A stretch of 36,592 nt of DNA, from the NCBI GenBank assembly GCA_945787105.1, contig CALZGZ010000351.1:1-36592 (forward strand), given 5' to 3'. Positions within the stretch are counted from its first letter, which is position 1. Each line of letters starts with the position of its first letter. This DNA comes from an uncultured Gammaproteobacteria bacterium (GTDB lineage Bacteria > Pseudomonadota > Gammaproteobacteria > Arenicellales > JAANXG01). Positions 19,592 through 28,685 of the stretch are shown one piece after another. The notes under the pieces were generated by a model that saw only the letters and a list, made by a program, of their open reading frames with translations, was not told the origin of the DNA and searched no databases. A program made the translations under genes and the position numbers.

Positions 19592-19920
19592 TCGCCTGTA
19601 TAGTGCATCAAGGATCGCGGATGACAACCAAGGGACTTGTCTTGCGCGTAGTTCCCCTGCTGTGCGGGGACAAGGCGGGGACAAGCGCAGGGTCGGACGA
19701 CCGCGTGCCGCGCTGGAGCGAAACCGTTAGTTAGCTATGGGTAGAGTGAAGCGCAAGTCCAGGGTTCGAGACCGAGCCAGCGCCGGGAGAGTGCCGCCCC
19801 TATGCATGGTATGCAGCAGAGAGGCCCGTAGTGTCTCCTCCATGAGGTGGCGACATTTGCGTCTTCAGATGACTTGGCAAGAATTAGGGGCGGCGCGCCG
19901 TGGTGCAATATGCGGGCTAC
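19592..19920. mobile_element. MITE-like non-autonomous repeat, copy A, carrying an internal insert
   Basis: Left end CCTGTATAGTGCATCAAGGATCGCGG and right end (opposite strand) TAGCCCGCATATTGCACCACGGCG are imperfect inverted copies. Interior shares CCCCTGCTGTGCGGGGAC, GCCGCGCTGGARCGAAA, GAGTGAAGCGCAAGTCCAGG and AGCCAGCGCCGGGA with copy B. Confidence 0.7.
19793..19894. repeat. 102-bp segment inside copy A bounded by perfect 10-bp inverted repeats GCCGCCCCTA...TAGGGGCGGC
   Basis: Direct reading. Copy B lacks this segment: there CGCCGGGA is followed within 5 nt by TGGTGCAATATGCGGG. Confidence 0.65.
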
Positions 19921-19935
19921 GCAAACCGCGCACCG

Positions 19936-20607
19936 CTACCGCAGCATACCGGTATTTTGAATCGTCAGCACCTGATTGGGGTCGTGTCTGTTGCGCAGCA
20001 CCAATACATAGCCGGCGCCGGTGCCGTGGTAGTGCCCGACCAGAAAGTACTGCAGAGGCGGTCGGTTCGGCGGCAAGGTAGCATTGAGTTCGCGATAACC
20101 GGTAGGGTAGCGGCCGCGCGCCCGGCGGTAGTCCTCGAGAATACGGCGTACTTGTTGCACCACAGCATTATGATCAATCGATAACGACCGACCCGGCCCG
20201 GCGCTTCGCATCACCTTCAGGTTCTGCAGCATGGTGTTGAGTTCCGTGAGTCGGGCCGGTGTGGATTGATTGATCACCAATAAATCATTGAGAAGCTGTT
20301 CCGCTCTAGCTAAGTCTCCGGCATTGACCCGGTATTGGATTTCCTTGAGCGGCAGATCATAGTTGAGTTCTTGTTCCGCCTGTTGTCTGTAGGGACTGCC
20401 CTCCGGCGCAATCTGGCGCGCAATTTCGAATTGCTCCCAGGCCTGTTTGAATTGTCCGCGCTGTTTGAACATACGACCGCGCTCTAAGGCCTTCATCGCG
20501 ACCCCGGTTTTGCCTGACGCCTCCTGGTCGGCGGATAACCCATCCATCGCCACACTGCTGACGGTAATTACGATACACAGCGTGGCGAGGGCAAAACTAC
20601 TACGCAT
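19936..20607 (-). CDS. Exported TPR-like protein with a C-terminal region resembling type II secretion pseudopilin-like domains
   Basis: Signal-like MRSSFALATLCIVITVSSVAMDGLSA; TPR-like ALERGRMFKQRGQFKQAWEQFEIARQIAPEGSPY; LEDYRRARGRYPTGYRELNATLPPN. Start overlaps the stop of the ABC ATPase by 8 nt. Confidence 0.6.
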   Translation of the reverse strand: MRSSFALATLCIVITVSSVAMDGLSADQEASGKTGVAMKALERGRMFKQRGQFKQAWEQFEIARQIAPEGSPYRQQAEQELNYDLPLKEIQYRVNAGDLARAEQLLNDLLVINQSTPARLTELNTMLQNLKVMRSAGPGRSLSIDHNAVVQQVRRILEDYRRARGRYPTGYRELNATLPPNRPPLQYFLVGHYHGTGAGYVLVLRNRHDPNQVLTIQNTGMLR

Positions 20608-21655
20608 CGTGCGGGAACACCACCAGGTGATCTGCTTGCAGCCGAATGCCCACTGTTTCACCGACGTCGTGATTGGCATGGCTGGGAAACAACGATAGCA
20701 CCTCAGTGCCACTATCCAGGCGCAGCGTATAAAGGATCTCCGCACCCTTGAACGCCTTGCGTACCACTTGCGCCACCAGCGCACCGTTACAATCCGGAAT
20801 AATGTCATCAGGCCGAATCAACACATCAAGCACTGTACCGGGATCCCAATGATAGTTCGCCCGGCCTTGCACCGCACCGAGTTCGATCTCTACAGTCGCT
20901 TTGTCAAGCAGTCTCCCGGGTAAAAATACGCCTTCGCCGATAAAGTCGGCGACGAAACGATTGCTGGGCTCATGATAAAGATTGTAGGGCGTGCCCCATT
21001 GCTCGATACGGCCCTCATACATCACCCCCACCTTGTCGCTCAGCGCAAACGCATCTTGTTGATCGTGGGTCACCAGCACGCTTGTAATACCTTGGTCCTT
21101 CAGGATTTCACGCACTTCATAGCCGAGCCGTTCGCGAAGCTCCACATCCAGGTTCGAAAACGGTTCATCCATGAGCAATAAGTCCGGTTTGGGCGCCAGG
21201 GCACGCGCCAAGGCGACCCTTTGCTGCTGTCCTCCGGACAGTTCATGGGGATACCGGTCACTCATCGTTGATAAACCTACTCGCTCCAAAAGCTCATCCA
21301 CGAATATTCGGTCAGTCGCCGCATGACGCTTGCGCAAACCAAATGCGACGTTGTCGTTGACCTTGAGGTGGGGAAACAGCGCATGATCCTGAAACACCAT
21401 TCCCACCCGCCGCTGTTCCGGCGCCAGCGTGTGTCCTGGTTCCGACACCACGCGGCCACCGAGCTTGATGTTACCGTGATCCAGCGGATGAAACCCGGCA
21501 ATTGCGCGCAATACGGTGGTCTTACCGCAGCCGCTGGGTCCCAATAAACACACCAGCGAGCGCTCCAGAACTGAGAACGACAATCCGCCAATCACCGGGC
21601 GGTCCCCGTGCGAGCACACAATGTCACGCACTTCCAAAACGTAATTGGCGCGCAT
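20600..21655 (-). CDS. ABC transporter ATP-binding protein (FbpC/PotA-type with TOBE-like C-terminus)
   Basis: LLGPSGCGKTTVLRAIAGF, GMVFQDHALFPHLKVNDNVAFGL, ELSGGQQQRVALARALAPKPDLLLMDEPFSNLDVELRERL. No permease or binding protein adjacent. Confidence 0.92.
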   Translation of the reverse strand: MRANYVLEVRDIVCSHGDRPVIGGLSFSVLERSLVCLLGPSGCGKTTVLRAIAGFHPLDHGNIKLGGRVVSEPGHTLAPEQRRVGMVFQDHALFPHLKVNDNVAFGLRKRHAATDRIFVDELLERVGLSTMSDRYPHELSGGQQQRVALARALAPKPDLLLMDEPFSNLDVELRERLGYEVREILKDQGITSVLVTHDQQDAFALSDKVGVMYEGRIEQWGTPYNLYHEPSNRFVADFIGEGVFLPGRLLDKATVEIELGAVQGRANYHWDPGTVLDVLIRPDDIIPDCNGALVAQVVRKAFKGAEILYTLRLDSGTEVLSLFPSHANHDVGETVGIRLQADHLVVFPHDA

Positions 21656-21694
21656 AACCGTCACGTTAACGACTGTTGACTCAAGCGGCAACTT

Positions 21695-22606
21695 TCACTT
21701 TTGGGGAAGCAGTAGAAATTCGAGCAATGCCTTTTGCGCATGCAGTCGATTCTCTGCTTGAGCCCATACAACACTTTGTGGTCCATCGATCACCTCGGCG
21801 GTCACTTCATGATCACGATAGGCGGGCAGGCAATGCATGAATAAGGCATCGGGCTTCGCCTGCTGCATTAACCGCTGGTTGACACGGAAAGGCCTAAAAG
21901 CCGCCGATCGCCGCTCTTTTTCACTTTCCTGACCCATACTGGCCCACGTATCCGTGACCACGATATCGGCATCACGCACCGCCGCCTCGGGATCGTCATG
22001 CAAGGTGACCACATCCCCGGCCATGTCCATGAGTGTTGTGTCCGGCCGATACTGATGCGGGGTAGCGATAGAAAGCTCAAATTGGAACTGACGGGCCGCA
22101 TTGATCCACGAATGACACATATTATTACCATCCCCCACCCAGGCGACCCGGCGGCCATCAATGTTGCCGCGCAGCTCAACGTAGGTTTGAACGTCGGCCA
22201 GCAATTGGCAGGGATGAAAACGATCCGTCAGCCCGTTGATTACCGGAATCTCAGAATGGGCCGCAAAGGTCTCGACCATGGAATGGCTGGATGTTCGAAT
22301 CACGACTGCATCAACCATACGCGACATCACACGTGCCGTGTCCTCAACTGGCTCACCGCGGCCAAGCTGGGTGCTGCCCGGCGATAGAAATATGGCGTTG
22401 CCGCCAAATTGAGTCATCGCCACCTCGAACGATATGCGCGTACGTGTGGATGACTTGTCGAAGATCATCGCCAGGGTCCGGCTGCGCAGTGGTTGATAGA
22501 CTTTTCCCGCCTGCATCGCCTGTTTGATCTCTATGCCGCGATAAATTAAGGCGCGTAATTCATCACGGCCAAGATCCATCAGCGTCAGAAAATGCCGCAC
22601 CGTCAC
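21695..22606 (-). CDS. argF: Ornithine carbamoyltransferase
   Basis: KSSTRTRISFEVAMTQFGG, STQLGRGEPVEDTARVMSR, DRFHPCQLLADVQT, WVGDGNNMCHSW, FMHCLPAYRDHEV. Confidence 0.97.
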   Translation of the reverse strand: MTVRHFLTLMDLGRDELRALIYRGIEIKQAMQAGKVYQPLRSRTLAMIFDKSSTRTRISFEVAMTQFGGNAIFLSPGSTQLGRGEPVEDTARVMSRMVDAVVIRTSSHSMVETFAAHSEIPVINGLTDRFHPCQLLADVQTYVELRGNIDGRRVAWVGDGNNMCHSWINAARQFQFELSIATPHQYRPDTTLMDMAGDVVTLHDDPEAAVRDADIVVTDTWASMGQESEKERRSAAFRPFRVNQRLMQQAKPDALFMHCLPAYRDHEVTAEVIDGPQSVVWAQAENRLHAQKALLEFLLLPQK

Positions 22607-23796
22607 TGGATCCGATCCTTTTCAAATCGCTCGATCGCCGCCGCCACTCCATCTACTAACATCTCGGCCTCCTCGTCGGTGAAGATGAGAGGTGGTAACA
22701 ACCTTAATACTTTACCTGCTGTGACATTAACCAATATGCGCTCGTTGAGAGCAATCGATACCAGTTCCGTACAGGGACGATTAAACTCCACCCCTATCAT
22801 CAATCCTCGCCCGCGGATGGCGCGCACTGAGTTGAACCCAGCTAGACGTTGCTGCAACGCGTCCAGTATCCGAGTACCTAACGCCGCCGCCCGTTCTGCC
22901 AGCCGGTCCTGCTCCAAGACATCGACCACGGTCAGGCCGACACGACATGCAAATGGATTCCCCCCGAATGTTGATCCGTGCGAACCGGGCACTAATACCT
23001 CTGCCGCTCGACCACGAGCCAGGCATGCCCCAATCGGGACCCCGTTACCAAGCGCTTTTGCCACCGTGGCAACATCGGGGCCTATACCCTCATGCTGGTA
23101 AGCAAACCATTGTCCGGTACGACACATGCCGGTTTGGATCTCGTCCACCATCAGCAACCAGTCGTTCGCGTCGCACACTTCCCTGAGCCCGCGCAAGTAT
23201 CCCGTATCGGGAATATTGACGCCGCCTTCGCCCTGGATCGGCTCCACAAATATACCCACCACATCTTGAGCTCCGTGGCCGAGTTGTCGAACCGACTCTA
23301 GGTCGTTGAACGGTACCCGTTTGAAACCGGTGACCAACGGCTCAAAACCGGCCTGAACCTTGCGGTTGCCCGTCGCGGACAAAGTCGCCAAGGTACGGCC
23401 GTGAAATGCGCCATCGGCTACAAGAATAGCCGGCTTGTCGATCCCTTTTTGATGCCCAAAACGGCGCGCGATTTTGATCGCGGCTTCGTTGGCCTCGGCA
23501 CCGGAATTACAAAAGAATGCCCGATCCATGCCTGACAGGCGGCATAGACGCTCCCCCAGTCGTCGTTGCAAAGGAATGTCATACAGATTGGATGTGTGTA
23601 ACAACGTGCGTGCCTGGTCTGCGATGGCCGCGGCAACCTTGGGGTGAGCGTGGCCGAGGATTGCGACCGCGATCCCCCCAAGCGCATCCAGGTAACGATT
23701 TCCCTCGGTGTCCCATAGCCACGACCCGCGACCACGCTCGAAGCTCACGGGTGACCGGACATAGGTCTGCATGAGGTAATGATTGCTGGATTCCAT
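22603..23796 (-). CDS. argD: Acetylornithine aminotransferase
   Basis: LMQTYVRSPVSFERGRGSWLWDTEGNRYLDALGGIAV, NSGAEANEAAIKIAR, AFHGRTLATLSATG, GLMIGVEF; 4-nt overlap with argF. Confidence 0.94.
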   Translation of the reverse strand: MESSNHYLMQTYVRSPVSFERGRGSWLWDTEGNRYLDALGGIAVAILGHAHPKVAAAIADQARTLLHTSNLYDIPLQRRLGERLCRLSGMDRAFFCNSGAEANEAAIKIARRFGHQKGIDKPAILVADGAFHGRTLATLSATGNRKVQAGFEPLVTGFKRVPFNDLESVRQLGHGAQDVVGIFVEPIQGEGGVNIPDTGYLRGLREVCDANDWLLMVDEIQTGMCRTGQWFAYQHEGIGPDVATVAKALGNGVPIGACLARGRAAEVLVPGSHGSTFGGNPFACRVGLTVVDVLEQDRLAERAAALGTRILDALQQRLAGFNSVRAIRGRGLMIGVEFNRPCTELVSIALNERILVNVTAGKVLRLLPPLIFTDEEAEMLVDGVAAAIERFEKDRIQ

Positions 23797-23805
23797 AAAT
23801 GCAAA

Positions 23806-23826
23806 GGCGCCCTGAGTTGGGGCGCC
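23806..23826 (-). terminator. GC-rich hairpin (minus strand GGCGCCC-CAACTCA-GGGCGCC-TTTGCATTT) ending 9 nt before the argD start codon
   Basis: Perfect 7-bp stem with 7-nt loop followed by a short T-rich tract. Confidence 0.6.
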
Positions 23827-23936
23827 AGTGAGATAAAGCAGTAAGTCTAAACTCTTCTACTAATACTGCCAAGCATCGAACTTTGCAATGCTGGATGTTT
23901 CCTCACGGAATTGACATGTCGTTGCCGAAGTGTCGG

Positions 23937-24446
23937 TCAGCCGAAAATACCCATTTGATGGGCCGGTGCACCGGCAATCATGAAAAACAACATCGGGATG
24001 GACAACATGGTATTGGTTCGCGATGCCAACAATGCAACGCGAGCGCCCTTGGCTTTGGCTTCGTCACTGGCCTCGACCATACCGAGTACCTTTTTTTGAT
24101 TGGGCCATATCAGCACCCAGACGTTAAACAGCATGATCGTACCTAACCACGCACCTATCCCGATATAGGCAGCTGAGCCTTGCAACAAGAACGCCCGAGC
24201 TAAACCGTTCATCTCCGGCGTACTGTGGCCAAGGATGAGGTAAATGGCACCGGTTACCCATGTCGCCACCGCTGCCCAACGAAACCATATCAGCGCACGG
24301 GGCGCGATATGCTTGGTGATACCGGCGGCCGTGCCATCTGCTTTGGCTTGGCCAAGACCAGGGACTTGCACGAAGTTAAAGTAGTACAAAAGACCAATCC
24401 AGGTGATGCCAGCAAGAATGTGGAACCAACGGTCAATGATTTCCAT
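23937..24446 (-). CDS. Urate-oxidase N-terminal-domain membrane protein (PuuD-like, lacking the cytochrome c part)
   Basis: MEIIDRWFHILAGITWIGLLYYFNFVQVPGL... multiple TM segments, 169 aa, typical of the Urate_ox_N family. Confidence 0.75.
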   Translation of the reverse strand: MEIIDRWFHILAGITWIGLLYYFNFVQVPGLGQAKADGTAAGITKHIAPRALIWFRWAAVATWVTGAIYLILGHSTPEMNGLARAFLLQGSAAYIGIGAWLGTIMLFNVWVLIWPNQKKVLGMVEASDEAKAKGARVALLASRTNTMLSIPMLFFMIAGAPAHQMGIFG

Positions 24447-24470
24447 GGTAAAACTGCCTCTCGCGAGTTG

Positions 24471-24566
24471 TTAACCTAAGAACGCTCGTGCGAACAGATA
24501 AAGAATGAGCGTCACAACGAAACCAGAAATGATCGTTCCAGAGATGGAATCCAATGGATTCTTCAT
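24471..24566 (-). CDS. 31-aa single-TM small protein MKNPLDSISGTIISGFVVTLILYLFARAFLG
   Basis: Not in the ORF track. Good Shine-Dalgarno AGGAG 6 nt before ATG (minus strand ..cactAGGAGcatcgaaATG). Promoter-like TTGAAT-N17-TAGTCT on the minus strand at 24648-24620. Lies 24 nt upstream of the PuuD-like gene in the same orientation. Confidence 0.72.
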   Translation of the reverse strand: MKNPLDSISGTIISGFVVTLILYLFARAFLG

Positions 24567-24664
24567 TTCGATGCTCCTAGTGCAATATGATGATGATGTG
24601 CGCGTTTTAACTGGGCCCTAGACTATGACAGTGATAACTTTAATTCAAGACGTACTGCCCTGGG

Positions 24665-24869
24665 CACCTAATGCCGCGGCTTGCACCAAGGATACCGGAT
24701 GATGGCGAAGGGACCGGGCGGTTGATTCCCTGCTGTTCCCCTGCTGTGCGGGGACGAGCGCCGCGCTGGAACGAAATGCATAGCCGTAGCGATGGGTTGA
24801 GTGAAGCGCAAGTCCAGGCATTCGCGACCCAGCCAGCGCCGGGATGCCTTGGTGCAATATGCGGGTTAA
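24665..24869. mobile_element. MITE-like non-autonomous repeat, copy B
   Basis: Left TIR CCGCGGCTTGCACCAAGGATACCGG (from 24674). Right TIR on the opposite strand TTAACCCGCATATTGCACCAAGGCATCCCGG (ending 24869). The 11-bp core TTGCACCAAGG is perfect in both arms. Interior homologous to copy A. Confidence 0.78.
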
Positions 24870-25074
24870 CATAACCATAGTTTATCAATGGATAGCACCC
24901 GAGATGGGGCGTATTTGACCGACGCCGCGCGCCCTTCAGCGGTTAATCATCCGCCGCTAACAAAAATATCGTCGGTCGAGAACGAGCATAGCGGCCCTTG
25001 ATTTTCTTGACCTAACGACTTGTTACAAAGATGATACACGGCTCGCTTTCCATACGTATAGAACTGGCAATCTT

Positions 25075-26286
<1,212 letters not shown>

Positions 26287-26457
26287 ATGCATTGCCTTGA
26301 GCAGCCGGAGATCGCATCTCTGGAATTGGATCGGCTGATCAAACTAACGACATGCTGTCACACCTTGGGACGATTAATGTTTTTATTCAGTGCAACGGTA
26401 GCAGACCGTCTATATTTTCAGTGCCCAGTCATCTGGTTACAGCGATAGGGGCGTGTT

Positions 26458-26697
26458 GTGAAGTGGCTTGATGCATTTCCCTGGAGCGTGGTGATCATCG
26501 CGGGTTTGGCGCTGGCACTTGCCCCATTTTCTCCCGAACCGCATCTGTGGGAGAAGCTAAAGATGTGGCAGGCCGGTGAGTTGAGTCGTCCGATTGATAT
26601 ATTTGATCTCGCCATGCATGCGGCGGGGCCGGTGCTAATTGTGCTCAAGGCAATGCGGAAGGTTTCGCCCACGAGTCGTCATTCTGTCGATGAATGA
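26458..26697 (+). CDS. Small conserved membrane protein (family often labelled 'RND transporter', a label its 79 aa do not justify)
   Basis: MKWLDAFPWSVVIIAGLALALAPFSPEPHLWEKLKMWQAGELSRPIDIFDLAMHAAGPVLIVLKAMRK, two hydrophobic stretches. Start is translationally coupled to the next gene. Confidence 0.75.
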   Translation: MKWLDAFPWSVVIIAGLALALAPFSPEPHLWEKLKMWQAGELSRPIDIFDLAMHAAGPVLIVLKAMRKVSPTSRHSVDE

Positions 26698-27412
26698 TTC
26701 ACCTTCTTGCTCGGTCATCATTCCGATTCTAAACGAGGCTACGTTGATCCGTCCGCTGGTGGACCAACTGGTCACGGTCCGGGGGATTACCGAGATCATC
26801 GTTGTTGACGGCGGTAGCAGCGATGCGACCCTCGAGATCCTCGAGAAGATCACCGCAAGCGCCGAACATTCGCCCGCCCCTGTTATCGTGCGCGTCACGG
26901 CCAGCGAGCCTGGCCGTGCTCAGCAAATGAACCGGGGCGCGGCGCTCTCAACCGCCGACATACTTGTGTTTTTACACGCCGATACCCGGTTGCCTGCGGA
27001 TGCGCTCGACGGGCTGACCGCTGCCCACCATAGCGGCCGGGTTTGGGGACGTTTTGACGTAGATTTCGATAGCCAAAATTGGGCCATGCGGGTGATCGCC
27101 TGGTTCATGAATCACCGATCTGCCCTAACCGGTATCGCCACCGGCGACCAGGCGATATTTGTACGGCGGCATATATTCGAACAGATCGGTGGATTTCCGC
27201 AGATCCCGCTGATGGAAGACATCGCCCTGTCGAAGCAGTTGAAGCGGGCTACAAAACCCTACCGCATCCGTACCCCGGTGATTACCGCCGCGCGGCGCTG
27301 GCAGGCGCATGGCGTGCTCGCTACGATTGGGTGCATGTGGGGCAACAGACTATTGTATCGGATGGGCGTATCACCCAGTCGGCTGGCGGCTCGTTATCGC
27401 CATGTTCGATAA
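26690..27412 (+). CDS. Family 2 glycosyltransferase (TIGR04283-like)
   Basis: SVIIPILNEATLIRPLVDQLVTV...IIVVDGGSSDATLEIL...GRAQQMNRGAALSTADILVFLHADTRLP. ATG at 26690 overlaps the upstream stop by 8 nt. Confidence 0.9.
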   Translation: MNDSPSCSVIIPILNEATLIRPLVDQLVTVRGITEIIVVDGGSSDATLEILEKITASAEHSPAPVIVRVTASEPGRAQQMNRGAALSTADILVFLHADTRLPADALDGLTAAHHSGRVWGRFDVDFDSQNWAMRVIAWFMNHRSALTGIATGDQAIFVRRHIFEQIGGFPQIPLMEDIALSKQLKRATKPYRIRTPVITAARRWQAHGVLATIGCMWGNRLLYRMGVSPSRLAARYRHVR

Positions 27413-27415
27413 CCA

Positions 27416-28060
27416 GTGATGGCGGAGGCTCCCGCTCTGCATTTGCTTGCCAAGACTCCGGTGCCGGGGCAGGTGAAGACACGGTTGCAACCACAATGCT
27501 CGGCGGAGCAGGCGGCACGCATTGCCGCTTGGTGTATTGAGCGCACCGTACACCTCGCATCAACTGCCTGGAGTGGGCCTGTCTACCTGCATGTATGGCC
27601 CACTAAACAACATCGTTTGTTTCATGATCTAGGCCAGCACTCACATATACCGGTCAAACGCCAGGTCGACGGCAACTTGGGCGCTAAGATGTATGCGGCA
27701 TTAGAGCTTGCATATCCAGGAGCGGTGATGGGCTGTGACGTCCCTCATTGTCCACCAGCAACTTTAGCGTACGCCAATCAGGCATTGCGCAAGGGCGCAG
27801 ACGTTATCGGGGCGAGCCGCGACGGCGGTTATTACTTTATCGGTTTGACACATCCCCAACGGCCGTTGTTCGAGAACTTGGATTGGGGCGACGACAAAGT
27901 TTTTCGGCGCACTTTGTCGTTAGCTGAGGAACTCGGAATCAGATTTCAGCAACTTCCGGTGTTGATCGATATTGACACCTGGGACGACATCGAACAGGTG
28001 AGTTCTTTATTCCAACCACTGCATCAACTGTTGGCGGAAGACGAATGCGGTCAGTGGTAA
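27416..28060 (+). CDS. TIGR04282/DUF2064-family nucleotidyltransferase-like glycosyltransferase
   Basis: LLAKTPVPGQVKTRLQPQCSAEQAARIA...MGCDVPHCPPATLAYANQAL...GASRDGGYYFIGL. Confidence 0.88.
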   Translation: MMAEAPALHLLAKTPVPGQVKTRLQPQCSAEQAARIAAWCIERTVHLASTAWSGPVYLHVWPTKQHRLFHDLGQHSHIPVKRQVDGNLGAKMYAALELAYPGAVMGCDVPHCPPATLAYANQALRKGADVIGASRDGGYYFIGLTHPQRPLFENLDWGDDKVFRRTLSLAEELGIRFQQLPVLIDIDTWDDIEQVSSLFQPLHQLLAEDECGQW

Positions 28061-28103
28061 CTGAGCATGATTATCACAAACGGAAATGGGGTGCGAATTG
28101 AAT

Positions 28104-28685
28104 TCAGACCTCATTTTCTCTAGCGGGAAGCGTCCCGGCTCGTAACGCTTGGTAACGCACGGTAGCAGAGAGTTCCAGCGAACATATCCATTTGTATGCC
28201 TGGTCCAAGTCATCACCTCGAGCATACATGCCATGTCCGCGGACGATCACGATAGGATATTCCCGCAGTGTCTCGCCGACCCGTTGCGGGGATTGCTCGA
28301 AGTATTCATCGTATGGCAAGTCGATCACCGGCACATGGGGGAAGTAAAGTCCGCCCTCCAAATCCGCGGGCACATAATCCCGTCCGTTCAGTGTCAATGC
28401 CACCGCATAGCTGCCGTGCGCGTGCAGGACCGCGCGCGCCTTGGGATTGTGTTGATACACCGCGCGATGCAGGGCGAGATCCGCCGACGCCCGGGGACAC
28501 GCACCTCCGGCCAGGGGACAGCGGACCAACTGCCAGCTCTGCAAGTCGTCGGCGCACGCCCCGGTGGGGGTAATCCACAGGTGTTGTGCATCACGCGCGG
28601 ACGCGTTGCCGCTATGGGAATCGTTGATTCCATGCTGACGAAGCAGGCGGTAATACCGGGTCAATTCCCGCGGTAGCGTGTTCAT
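28104..28685 (-). CDS. Class II aldolase/adducin-family protein (MtnB-like)
   Basis: LRQHGINDSHSGNASARDAQHLWITPTG...ASADLALHRAVYQHNPKARAVLHAHGSYAVALTL...IVIVRGHGMYARGDDLDQAY. Confidence 0.85.
   Translation of the reverse strand: MNTLPRELTRYYRLLRQHGINDSHSGNASARDAQHLWITPTGACADDLQSWQLVRCPLAGGACPRASADLALHRAVYQHNPKARAVLHAHGSYAVALTLNGRDYVPADLEGGLYFPHVPVIDLPYDEYFEQSPQRVGETLREYPIVIVRGHGMYARGDDLDQAYKWICSLELSATVRYQALRAGTLPARENEV

Noticed and set aside
19473-20081. ORFs 19473-19730, 19737-20081 and 19900-20184 across repeat copy A
   Set aside because: They run through the TIR repeat and antisense to the TPR-like gene. Arg/Ser-rich translations without domain signal and no RBS; copy B does not preserve the frames.
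19592-24869. Composite transposon formed by the two repeat copies
   Set aside because: Intervening content is core arginine biosynthesis, copies are diverged, and no transposase is present. Recombination substrate is plausible, cargo mobilisation is not supported.
24640-24888. Overlapping ORFs 24640-24888, 24645-24878 and 24671-24874 inside repeat copy B
   Set aside because: Low-complexity products created by the repeat; homologous frames are interrupted in copy A, so not coding.
24937-24962. Inverted repeat AGCGG...CCGCT upstream of argG as an ARG box
   Set aside because: Does not match the ArgR operator consensus (TGAAT/ATTCA half-sites) and the arms are short.
26305-26324. Hairpin CCGGAGAT-cgc-ATCTCTGG after argG as terminator
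   Set aside because: Short stem with a mismatch and no T-run downstream; insufficient evidence.
26458-26697. Annotation of the 79-aa protein as an RND transporter
   Set aside because: Far too short for an RND permease (about 800-1000 aa); the label appears to be propagated misannotation.
28268-28676. Long ORFs (28149-28676, 28306-28578) in and antisense to the aldolase gene
   Set aside because: Shadow ORFs of a high-GC coding region; the class II aldolase frame is clearly the coding one.
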